A stretch of DNA of 64,000 nucleotides from Enterocloster bolteae (GTDB lineage: Bacteria; Bacillota; Clostridia; Lachnospirales; Lachnospiraceae), in NCBI RefSeq assembly GCF_002234575.2, contig NZ_CP022464.2, positions 496,001 to 560,000 on the forward strand. Reading direction: 5' to 3'. The notes beneath the pieces are model-generated. The model worked only from the letters and a program-made list of their open reading frames with translations. It was not told the DNA's origin and did no database searches. A program made the position numbers and the translations under genes. Below, piece by piece: positions 57,057 through 64,000 of the stretch (position 1 is its first letter; the number at the start of each line of letters is the position of its first letter).

Positions 57057-58778
57057 ATGGAACTGAACAGTCAAAGAGTAAGAGCGCTGGCACCGGAGAA
57101 CGACCCTTTAAAAATAGGTATGGGGTGGAAGGTGGAAGACCTGGATAAACCGCAGATTATGGTTGAGAGTACATTTGGCGACAGCCATCCGGGCAGCGCC
57201 CATCTGGACCAGTTTGTGAATGAAGCTATGCGGGGAATCGCGGATGCAGGCGGAAAGGGAGCCAGGTATTTTACCACAGACATATGCGACGGCATTGCCC
57301 AGGGACATGACGGTATCAACTATTCACTTGCGCACAGGGATATGATTGCCAATATGATTGAGATTCACGGCAATTCCACAGGGTTTGACGGAGGCGTGTT
57401 CATCGCAAGCTGCGACAAATCCGTGCCTGCCTGTCTGATGGGACTGGCAAGACTTGATATGCCGTCTATCGTGGTGACCGGCGGCGTTATGGATGCTGGC
57501 CCCGACCTGCTGACCCTGGAACAGATTGGCGCCTATTCAGCCATGTGCCAGAGAGGTGAGATTACCGAAGAAAAGCTTACCTATTATAAGCACAATGCCT
57601 GTCCATCCTGCGGAGCCTGTTCCTTTATGGGTACTGCCTCCACCATGCAGATCATGGCCGAAGCTCTGGGGCTGATGCTTCCCGGCTCAGCGCTGATGCC
57701 TGCAACCTGCGAAGATTTGAAGGAAATGGCGTATAAGGCAGGCCTCCAGGTCATGGAACTGGCCAGGAAGGGGCTTAAGGTAAGCGATATCGTGACCATG
57801 AAATCATTTGAGAATGCCATTATGGTGCATGCTGCCATATCCGGTTCAACCAATTCCCTGCTTCATATTCCTGCCATTGCCCATGAGCTGGGACTGGAGA
57901 TTGACGCTGACACATTTGACCGTATGCACAGGGGAGCTCATTACCTGCTGGATATCAGACCTGCCGGAAAATGGCCGGCACAGTTCTTCTACTATGCAGG
58001 CGGTGTTCCCGCTGTGATGGAGGAAATAAAGTCCATGCTGCACCTGGATGTGATGACTGTTACCGGAAAGACCCTGGGAGAAAATCTGGAAGAGCTTAAG
58101 GCTGGCGGATTCTACGACAAGTGCGACGGATATCTGAAAAAATGGGGGCTGAAGCGCACCGATGTTATCAGGACCTTTGAGGAACCCATCGGGACAGACG
58201 GAACCGTGGCCATATTGAGAGGAAATCTGGCGCCGGAGGGTTCTGTGGTGAAACATTCTGCTGTTCCTGAGGAGATGTTTAAGGCAGTCCTGAAGGCAAA
58301 ACCTTTTGACTGTGAGGAGGACGCCATTGAGGCAGTTATTTCCAGGAAGATACAGCCGGGAGATGCCGTGTTTATCCGGTATGAAGGACCTAAGGGATCG
58401 GGAATGCCGGAAATGTTCTATACCACAGAAGCCATCTCCTCTGATCCGGAGCTGGGAAAAACCATAGCGCTTATTACGGACGGCAGGTTCTCCGGGGCAT
58501 CCAAAGGGCCAGCCATCGGACATGTATCACCTGAGGCAGCGGACGGTGGACCCATTGCCCTGGTGGAAGAGGATGACCTTATCAGAATTGATATACCGGA
58601 GCGTGTTCTGGAAATCATAGGCGTGAAGGGAGAGGAACTTCCCAAGGAAGAGGTAGAACGTATTCTTGCAGAGCGCAGAAAAGCCTGGAAGCCCAGGGAA
58701 GCCAAGTATAAAAAGGGCGTACTTAAAATTTATTCCGAGCATGCCGTATCACCCATGAAGGGCGGATACATGGTCTGA
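57057..58778 (+). CDS. IlvD/Edd-family dehydratase, probably for a sugar acid
   Basis: 573 aa Fe-S dehydratase. Cluster cysteines in FIASCDKSVPACLMG (C119) and NACPSCGACSFMGTAST (C182, C185, C188 region); active-site segments ESTFGDSHPGSAHL, DICDGIAQGHDG, LITDGRFSGASKGPAIGHVS. Biosynthetic IlvD normally lies among ilv/leu genes; here the neighbours are an FCD regulator and a GntP permease, so dehydration of an aldonic or uronic acid to a 2-keto-3-deoxy acid is more likely. Substrate not determinable. AGGAGGCATTATA precedes the ATG. Confidence 0.85.
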   Translation: MELNSQRVRALAPENDPLKIGMGWKVEDLDKPQIMVESTFGDSHPGSAHLDQFVNEAMRGIADAGGKGARYFTTDICDGIAQGHDGINYSLAHRDMIANMIEIHGNSTGFDGGVFIASCDKSVPACLMGLARLDMPSIVVTGGVMDAGPDLLTLEQIGAYSAMCQRGEITEEKLTYYKHNACPSCGACSFMGTASTMQIMAEALGLMLPGSALMPATCEDLKEMAYKAGLQVMELARKGLKVSDIVTMKSFENAIMVHAAISGSTNSLLHIPAIAHELGLEIDADTFDRMHRGAHYLLDIRPAGKWPAQFFYYAGGVPAVMEEIKSMLHLDVMTVTGKTLGENLEELKAGGFYDKCDGYLKKWGLKRTDVIRTFEEPIGTDGTVAILRGNLAPEGSVVKHSAVPEEMFKAVLKAKPFDCEEDAIEAVISRKIQPGDAVFIRYEGPKGSGMPEMFYTTEAISSDPELGKTIALITDGRFSGASKGPAIGHVSPEAADGGPIALVEEDDLIRIDIPERVLEIIGVKGEELPKEEVERILAERRKAWKPREAKYKKGVLKIYSEHAVSPMKGGYMV

Positions 58779-58912
58779 TTGCCGGAAACTGGCCGGGAAA
58801 TATTTGTGGGAAGTATGGACCGGAGCTATTGTTGAAACATGAACGAGAAATATTAGATGGAAGTATCAGCGGAAATAGGGATATTGTGTGAAATTATAGG
58901 AGGGTAATAAGT
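58779..58912 (+). other. Short gap between dehydratase and permease
   Basis: 134 bp with loosely repeated GGAAATATTxGTGGGAAGTATGG-like segments (two or three, near 58797 and 58847). Contains the ribosome site AGGAGGGTAATAAGT of the permease. No promoter stands out, so both genes are likely one transcript. Confidence 0.4.
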
Positions 58913-60274
58913 ATGACAACAACAACAGCTGCAGCTCTGGATCCGACCAGACTGATTATCGCGGCCTTGGCAGGGTTGGTGATTCTGCTGCTTTTAATCA
59001 TCAAATTTAAGGTGCAGGCAATGATTTCCATTCTGGTAGGCGCAGTGGCCATCGGGCTGATTGCAGGCATGCCCTTTACGGATATCATAAGCTCTGTAAA
59101 TGAAGGAATTGGAAGTACTCTTAAGGGAATCGCCCTGCTTGTGGGTCTGGGCTCCATGTTCGGTTCCATATTGGAGATATCAGGAGGCGCTCAGACACTG
59201 GCAGTCACCATGGTAAAGAAATTCGGCGACAAGAAGGCTGCCTGGGCTTTGGGAATCACGGGACTTGTCATAGCCATGCCGGTATTCTTCGATGCGGGAC
59301 TCATTATTCTGATTCCTCTTGCCTTTTCTCTTGCAAAGAGAACCAAACGCTCCTCCCTGTTCTATGCCATTCCCCTGCTGGCCGGTCTGGCGGTAGGCCA
59401 TGCATTTATTCCGCCCACACCGGGGCCCGTGCTGGTGGCTACCATGCTGGGCGTGGACCTGGGCTGGGTCATTATGGTAGGTATTGTGTGCGGTATTTTT
59501 GCCATGATAGTGGCCGGTCCCATATGGGGGACTATCTGCGGAAACAAGTACGATATACCGGTTCCGGAACACATTGCCAACCAGGAGGATTTTGACGAAT
59601 CAAAGCTTCCAAAGTTCGGGACAATCGTGGGAATTATTTTGATTCCGCTGGTTCTCATTATTCTGAATTCTATTGCAAAGGTGGTTCCTGCCCTTGCCTC
59701 TGTACAGCCGGTGTTAGGATTCCTGGGTGAGCCGTTTGTGGCTCTCACCATAGCGACGGTTGTGGCTATGTTTCTTCTGGGATACCGTCACGGATACAGC
59801 AACGAGGAGTTGGAAAAGGTACTGACAAAGTCTCTGGAGCCTACGGGCCTGATTCTTCTGGTAACGGCCTGCGGCGGCGTGCTGCGGTTCATGCTGCAGA
59901 ATTCCGGTCTGGGTGATGTGATTGGCAATGCAGTGTCATCTGCCTCTCTTCCGATTGTGGTAGTGGCTTTTGTGGTGGCTGCTCTGGTGCGTATTTCTGT
60001 TGGGTCTGCTACAGTTGCCATGACCATGGCAGCCGGCATCATCGCGGCCATGCCGGAAATTGCAACCCTGTCCCCTCTGTACCTGGCCTGTGTCACAGCG
60101 GCAGTGGCAGGAGGAGCAACGGTGTGCTCTCATTTTAATGATTCCGGCTTCTGGCTTGTGAAATCACTGGTGGGGTTGGATGAAAAGACCACTCTTAAGA
60201 CATGGACTGTCATGGAGACGCTGGTGGGCGGCACGGGATTTGTAGTGGCTCTTATTATATCCTTCTTTGCATAG
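58913..60274 (+). CDS. GntP-family gluconate/sugar-acid:H+ permease
   Basis: 453 aa with about 12 membrane helices. GntP marks: GSMFGSILEISGGAQTLA, PVFFDAGLIILIPLAFSLA, HAFIPPTPGPVLVATMLG and HFNDSGFWLVKSL. It imports gluconate or a related acid with protons. Downstream of the dehydratase in the same direction; terminator at 60359. Confidence 0.9.
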   Translation: MTTTTAAALDPTRLIIAALAGLVILLLLIIKFKVQAMISILVGAVAIGLIAGMPFTDIISSVNEGIGSTLKGIALLVGLGSMFGSILEISGGAQTLAVTMVKKFGDKKAAWALGITGLVIAMPVFFDAGLIILIPLAFSLAKRTKRSSLFYAIPLLAGLAVGHAFIPPTPGPVLVATMLGVDLGWVIMVGIVCGIFAMIVAGPIWGTICGNKYDIPVPEHIANQEDFDESKLPKFGTIVGIILIPLVLIILNSIAKVVPALASVQPVLGFLGEPFVALTIATVVAMFLLGYRHGYSNEELEKVLTKSLEPTGLILLVTACGGVLRFMLQNSGLGDVIGNAVSSASLPIVVVAFVVAALVRISVGSATVAMTMAAGIIAAMPEIATLSPLYLACVTAAVAGGATVCSHFNDSGFWLVKSLVGLDEKTTLKTWTVMETLVGGTGFVVALIISFFA

Positions 60275-60358
60275 CAGCGGTTAGGTGATGTCATTATATA
60301 CTCAAATTAAGATGTGAATTGATATTTTTATAGATTTAGCATTTCATGAGTTGGGATT

Positions 60359-60392
60359 AAAAGGGGAGACAGTCTTTGGGCTGTCTCCCTTT
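60359..60392 (+). terminator. Terminator after the GntP gene
   Basis: AAAGGGGAGACAG pairs with CTGTCTCCCTTT around the loop TCTTTGGG; the downstream T-run is poor (TTTGACTG), so it may also work on the minus strand. Confidence 0.7.
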
Positions 60393-60655
60393 GACTGTAT
60401 AAGCGGACTTAAAGCATTATAGACTGCTGTATAACAGCCAGATCATCCGATCCATTTGGCAGATTTTCTGTATGTATCCTATAGGGGGTTAGCCGGGATA
60501 CCCATCTTAAATTATTTCCACTGACTTCCTATTGACTTTATTGTGAAAAAATGATAAAAACTATTTACATTTAACAATCTATGTGGTAGTATTATATATG
60601 TAACCGGTTACAGATTATGCTGGCATGGTTACAGGAAAAAGAGAGGGGAAGGGTC
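60393..60655 (+). promoter_or_regulatory. Promoter and autoregulatory operator of the LacI gene
   Basis: TTTACA (60564-60569), 17-nt spacer, TAGTAT (60587-60592); the perfect 14-bp palindrome TGTAACCGGTTACA at 60599-60612 covers the expected start site. Nothing else is seen in 60393-60560. Confidence 0.72.
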
Positions 60656-61678
60656 ATGAACATTAAAGAAATTGCACGCCGGGCAGGCGTCTCTTCCGCT
60701 ACGATTTCCAGGGTTCTCAATAATTCAGGATACGTGAAAGAGGAGACCAGGCAAAAGGTACTTAGGGCAGTGGAGGAGTATAATTATGTACCCAGCGCCA
60801 TCGCCAGAAGCCTGAGCATTCAGGACAGCTTAAGCGTGGGAACCATCATCCCGGATATTGAGAATGAGTTTTTTTCCAAGGTTATAAGCGGAATCAGCGA
60901 AGTGGCTGAATCGTACCATTATAATATTGTTTTTCTGGGAACCAATGAGACGTTGGACAAGGAACATGATTTTTTGAAAATCGTGGAAAGCCAGAGACTG
61001 AAGGGCGTAATCATAACGCCGATTTCAGAGACAGATACGGTTACCAGGGATTACCTGCTCCGATTGGAGGAGTCCGGCATACCGGTGGTGCTGGTGGACC
61101 GTGATGTGAAAGGGGCCCAGTTTGACGGCGTATTCGTGGACAACCAGAAGGGATCCTATGACGGAGTGATGGAGTTAATAAAGGCAGGCCATGAGAGGAT
61201 TGCCATTATAACCGGCCCTGAGACCTCCAAGCCGGGTAAGGACCGGTGCCAGGGCTATCTGCAGGCCATGGAGGACAGCGGACTGGCTGTTCCTGAGGAA
61301 TACGTTGCCTGCGGCGATTTTAAGATTGCCAAGGCATACGAATGTACCGGACGGCTTTTGGGACTTGCGCAAGCGCCCACAGCCATCTTTACATCCAACA
61401 ACCTTTCCACTCTGGGATGTCTTAAGTATCTGACGGAACACAAGGTTAAGATAGGAAGGGACATTTCACTGATGGGATTCGATGACATTGACGCCCTGCG
61501 GATGATCGATTACAGGATATCCGTGGTGGACAGGGATGCCAGGGAACAGGGGCGGGAAGCCATGAGACTTCTTCAGGAGTGCTTTGAAGATTCAGGAAAG
61601 AGCCGTCAGAGAGGAAAGCGGATTACCATTCCCTACAAGGTAATCCTGCGGGGTTCAGAACACAGGAAAACAACCTGA
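60656..61678 (+). CDS. LacI-family regulator of ribose/deoxyribose genes
   Basis: 340 aa. N-terminal LacI HTH (NIKEIARRAGVSSATISRVL, then hinge NYVPSAIARSLS) and periplasmic-binding-protein-like sugar domain (IGTIIPDIENEFFSKV-like, VVLVDRDVKGAQFDGVFVDN, GPETSKPGKDRCQGY, MGFDDIDALRMIDY). Start at 60656 after GAGAGGGGAAGGGTC; the frame opens at 60617. Likely binds TGTAACCGGTTACA, found before its own gene (60599) and twice before deoC. A pentose such as ribose is the expected inducer. Confidence 0.9.
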   Translation: MNIKEIARRAGVSSATISRVLNNSGYVKEETRQKVLRAVEEYNYVPSAIARSLSIQDSLSVGTIIPDIENEFFSKVISGISEVAESYHYNIVFLGTNETLDKEHDFLKIVESQRLKGVIITPISETDTVTRDYLLRLEESGIPVVLVDRDVKGAQFDGVFVDNQKGSYDGVMELIKAGHERIAIITGPETSKPGKDRCQGYLQAMEDSGLAVPEEYVACGDFKIAKAYECTGRLLGLAQAPTAIFTSNNLSTLGCLKYLTEHKVKIGRDISLMGFDDIDALRMIDYRISVVDRDAREQGREAMRLLQECFEDSGKSRQRGKRITIPYKVILRGSEHRKTT

Positions 61679-61698
61679 CAATCCAGTCAGATTGTTTT
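61669..61698 (+). terminator. Terminator overlapping the LacI stop codon
   Basis: AACAACCTGAC (61669-61679) pairs with GTCAGATTGTT (61686-61696), one mismatch, followed by TT and C-rich DNA. Confidence 0.65.
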
Positions 61699-61709
61699 CT
61701 GCACAAATC

Positions 61710-61775
61710 TGTAACCGGTTACACAAAAATGCAAAGCCTATCATATTTTTTTACAGAAATGTGTAACCGGTTACA
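61710..61775 (+). promoter_or_regulatory. Two LacI-type operators upstream of deoC
   Basis: TGTAACCGGTTACA at 61710-61723 and again at 61762-61775, centre to centre 52 bp (about five helical turns), suited to looping by a LacI tetramer. Confidence 0.8.
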
Positions 61776-61833
61776 GAAAATACATAATACAATTTCAACC
61801 TGTAAAAGCTTCAAACGGAAAAGGAGAATGAAA

Positions 61834-62469
61834 ATGGGAATTGAACACATGATTGACCACACGATGCTGAAGGCGGATGCCAGTAAGAATACTATCATAA
61901 GATATTGCAGTGAGGCAAGGGAACACAAATTTGCTTCTGTCTGTGTCAATACCTGCTTTGTGCCGCTGGTAGCGGAGCAGTTAAAGGGAAGCGGTGTAAA
62001 GACGTGCTGCGTGGTGGGATTCCCTCTGGGAGCCATGCTTACCAGCGCAAAGGCCTTTGAGGCTTCTGAGGCTGTAAAGGCAGGGGCAGATGAGGTGGAT
62101 ATGGTTATCAACATAAGCGCCCTTAAGGACGGGGACGACTCCTTTGTGGAGGAGGATATCCGGGCCGTGGTAAAAGCATCTGCGGGCGCAGTGGTAAAGG
62201 TCATCATAGAGACCTGCCTCCTGACGGATGAGGAAAAGGTAAGGGCCTGCCAGCTGGCAGTGAAGGCGGGGGCTGATTTCGTGAAAACTTCCACCGGATT
62301 CAGCACAGGCGGAGCTACGGCAGCTGACGTTGCCCTGATGCGCAGAACCGTTGGAGACAGTGCCAGAGTAAAAGCCAGCGGCGGCATCCGCACACCGGAA
62401 GACGCTGCGGCTATGATTGAGGCAGGGGCGGACAGAATCGGAGCCGGCAACGGGATTGTACTGATTTAG
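61834..62469 (+). CDS. deoC: Deoxyribose-phosphate aldolase
   Basis: 211 aa, class I aldolase splitting 2-deoxyribose 5-phosphate into glyceraldehyde 3-phosphate and acetaldehyde. Schiff-base Lys in FVKTSTGF (K151), supporting Lys in VVKVIIETCLL, conserved KASGGIRTPEDA and C-terminal GAGNGIVLI. ATG at 61834 is preferred over 61828 because AAGGAG is 8 nt before it. First gene of the operon under the two LacI operators. Confidence 0.93.
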   Translation: MGIEHMIDHTMLKADASKNTIIRYCSEAREHKFASVCVNTCFVPLVAEQLKGSGVKTCCVVGFPLGAMLTSAKAFEASEAVKAGADEVDMVINISALKDGDDSFVEEDIRAVVKASAGAVVKVIIETCLLTDEEKVRACQLAVKAGADFVKTSTGFSTGGATAADVALMRRTVGDSARVKASGGIRTPEDAAAMIEAGADRIGAGNGIVLI

Positions 62470-62615
62470 ATTGACTGCCGGTGGAAATATGTTGATGGAA
62501 AAATGTCGATAGGAAACTGCCGGCGCAGAATTGCCGATGGGGAGCCGGCCATAGGATTGTCATGAAGCGTGTACGGAGCGCGCCGGCAAGATGGATTAAG
62601 GAGAGAGAACATATT
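62470..62615 (+). other. Gap between deoC and ribokinase gene
   Basis: 146 bp with diffuse repeats of GCCGGxGxxAA type; AAGGAGAGAG lies 10 nt before the ribokinase ATG. No terminator, so deoC and rbsK are co-transcribed. Confidence 0.45.
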
Positions 62616-63566
62616 ATGGAGCATATGGGAAAAAAAGTAACAGTATTTGGAAGCTTTGTGGTGGATTTGATGGGCAGGACACCGCATCTGCCGGCAGCAG
62701 GGGAGACAGTGAAGGGGACCGTGTTTAAGATGGGACCCGGCGGCAAGGGATTCAACCAGGGTGTGGCGGCCCACAAGGCAGGAGCGGATGTGACCATGGT
62801 GACAAAGCTTGGCCGGGACGCGTTTGCCGATATTGCCCTCAATACTATGAATGAGCTTCACATGGATACGGGAAGGGTTTTGTATTCCGAGACAACGGAG
62901 ACAGGATGCGCTCTGATCATGGTGGATGAGAACAGCAGCCAGAATGAAATCGTGGTTATACTCGGGGCCTGCAATACTATTACGGACCAGGAAGTGGATT
63001 CCCTGGAGGATTTGGTGGGCCGGTCCGAATACCTGCTGACACAGCTGGAGACCAATGTGTCCTCTGTGGAGCGCATCGTGGACATCGCATACAGGAAGGG
63101 CGTCAAGGTCATTTTAAATACCGCCCCTGTGCAGCCTGTCAGTGATGAGCTTTTAGGCAAAATTGACCTGATTACCCCCAATGAGGTGGAGGCAGAGATT
63201 CTTACAGGCATTAAGGTGGACAGCGAGGAAGCGGCGGACAAGGCAGCGGACTGGTTCTTCTCCAAAGGGGTAAAGAATGTATTGATTACACTGGGGCATC
63301 GAGGCGTATATATAAACACGGGAGAGAAGAAGGGAATCATTCCGGCTTATAAGGTGGAGGCAGTGGACACCACCGGAGCAGGGGATGCATTTAACGGCGG
63401 CCTTCTGGCGGCGCTGGCAGAGGGAAAGAATTTGTGGGAGGCAGCTGATTTTGCCAATGCCCTGGCAGCCCTGTCTGTACAGAAAATCGGTACTACGCCC
63501 TCCATGCCGGTCAGGGAGGAGATTGACGCATTCATGGCTGCAAATCGTCAGACCGCGGATTGCTGA
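62616..63566 (+). CDS. rbsK: Ribokinase
   Basis: 316 aa PfkB-family kinase, ribose to ribose 5-phosphate with ATP. Marks: KVTVFGSFVVDLMGRTPHLP at the start, FKMGPGGKGFNQGVAA (substrate motif), VDTTGAGDAFNGGLLAAL near the end with catalytic Asp257. Start at 62616 or the next ATG at 62625. Together with deoC and rbsD it forms a pentose-salvage operon. Confidence 0.92.
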   Translation: MEHMGKKVTVFGSFVVDLMGRTPHLPAAGETVKGTVFKMGPGGKGFNQGVAAHKAGADVTMVTKLGRDAFADIALNTMNELHMDTGRVLYSETTETGCALIMVDENSSQNEIVVILGACNTITDQEVDSLEDLVGRSEYLLTQLETNVSSVERIVDIAYRKGVKVILNTAPVQPVSDELLGKIDLITPNEVEAEILTGIKVDSEEAADKAADWFFSKGVKNVLITLGHRGVYINTGEKKGIIPAYKVEAVDTTGAGDAFNGGLLAALAEGKNLWEAADFANALAALSVQKIGTTPSMPVREEIDAFMAANRQTADC

Positions 63567-63598
63567 CGCACAGACACTTAACATAGGTATTGTCAAAG

Positions 63599-63816
63599 CA
63601 CAATCAAAGCTCCGCAACCAGAGGAACTACAGACAAAAGAACCAAAGTCAAAAGAATCACAGTCAAATGGACCACGGTCAAAAAAAACACAGTCAGATGG
63701 ACCACGGTCAAAGGAGCTGCAGACAAAAGGGCCGCAATCAGAAGCGCCATTGTCAAAAGCATCATCAGGAAAATCATAATCGGTAGAATCATAATATGTA
63801 GAATCATAATCAGTAG
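63599..63816 (+). repeat. 15-bp tandem repeat array between rbsK and rbsD
   Basis: Eleven degenerate 15-bp units at 63599-63763 (for example ACAGTCAAATGGACC at 63659 and ACAGTCAGATGGACC at 63689) and, after 8 bp, three more of a second type at 63772-63816 (AATCATAATCGGTAG, AATCATAATATGTAG, AATCATAATCAGTAG). No stop codons interrupt two of the frames, but no protein is recognised. It fills almost the entire 264-bp gap. Confidence 0.9.
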
Positions 63817-63830
63817 AAGGGGAGACAGAC

Positions 63831-64000
63831 ATGTTAAAAACAGGAATATTACATCCGCAGCTGGCCAGGGTGCTGGCGGAGCTGAGGCATAAGGATACCA
63901 TTATTATCGGGGACGCCGGACTTCCCATTCCAAAGGGAGTGGAGCGTGTGGACCTGGGCTGGAGGCCCGGTGATCCGGCCTATCTGGATGTTCTGGAGGA
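63831..64000 (+). CDS. rbsD: D-ribose pyranase, 5' part
   Basis: Runs off the window after about 56 codons. The N-terminus LKTGILHPQLARVLAELRHK and TIIIGDAGLPIPKGVERVDL match RbsD, which converts beta-pyranose to furanose forms of ribose ahead of ribokinase; the conserved His of the family's GH motif is at the R-H-K position here. GAAGGGGAGACAGAC precedes the ATG. Confidence 0.9.
   Translation, partial: MLKTGILHPQLARVLAELRHKDTIIIGDAGLPIPKGVERVDLGWRPGDPAYLDVLE

Noticed and set aside
57057..58778. Confident call of ilvD (valine/isoleucine synthesis)
   Set aside because: Neighbourhood and operators indicate sugar-acid catabolism; family membership alone cannot decide.
63599..63816. CRISPR array
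   Set aside because: Units are contiguous 15-mers without spacers; no cas genes.
63590..63892. Basic repeat protein encoded by the 15-bp array
   Set aside because: Open only because the unit is a multiple of three; no ribosome site, and it would overlap the rbsD start.

Overview
The window looks like chromosome from a Lachnospiraceae gut anaerobe of the Clostridium bolteae/clostridioforme (Enterocloster) type. This is inferred from AGGAGG-type ribosome binding sites, a multi-component PTS with PRD regulation, a Tn916-family conjugative element and the gene content; no marker gene fixes the species. Host genes at both ends frame a large insertion at the 3' end of guaA.

Left host part (1-17040). 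Two paralogous AraC regulators (63-944 and 7015-7902, both minus) flank a plus-strand sugar operon: a PRD-type regulator, separate fructose-family EIIA, EIIB and EIIC genes, and two class II ketose-bisphosphate aldolases. Next come a small unknown gene, a SufS cysteine desulfurase, a SufE-like partner and a fucose-isomerase-fold protein. A yybP-ykoY (Mn2+) riboswitch with a built-in terminator precedes a P-type ATPase, which is therefore probably a manganese exporter. A structured leader or small RNA precedes a cytidylate-kinase-like gene. Then comes guaA, whose glutaminase domain is collapsed and lacks the catalytic triad.

Inserted part (17041-53187). The sequence GAGTGGGAATA occurs at 17029 (end of guaA), 34115 and 53176, and an integrase gene lies just inside each of the first two copies. 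I read this as two elements stacked at one attachment site. Element 1 (about 17.1 kb) is a Tn916/Tn5801-family ICE: integrase, DUF3173 protein, orf8, orf7, then orf13 to orf23 equivalents, a recognisable oriT and two ArdA antirestriction genes. It has no tet(M); the usual cargo position holds a secreted protein and a small membrane protein. Element 2 (about 19.1 kb) has an integrase, a repressor, an excisionase-like protein and a RepA-like ATPase, but no conjugation genes. Its cargo is a tightly packed seven-gene defence operon: XRE regulator, PLD/SNF2 helicase, DUF4391 protein, coiled-coil TIR protein, type III Mod methyltransferase, AbiJ-like protein and type III Res. A complete IS66 element with an 8-bp target duplication sits in the Res terminator, and a tnpV-like gene ends the island. 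This operon is the best candidate for an undescribed system.

Right host part (53188-64000). The displaced guaA terminator is followed by a glycine-riboswitch-like leader and an alanine/glycine:cation symporter, then a VOC protein. A FadR/FCD regulator precedes an IlvD/Edd-family dehydratase and a GntP permease, which together look like sugar-acid catabolism. A LacI regulator precedes deoC, rbsK and a partial rbsD (ribose/deoxyribose use); three copies of TGTAACCGGTTACA mark its likely operators.

A recurrent oddity of the host DNA is short tandem repeats (15-27 bp units) between genes and even inside sufS and sufE.
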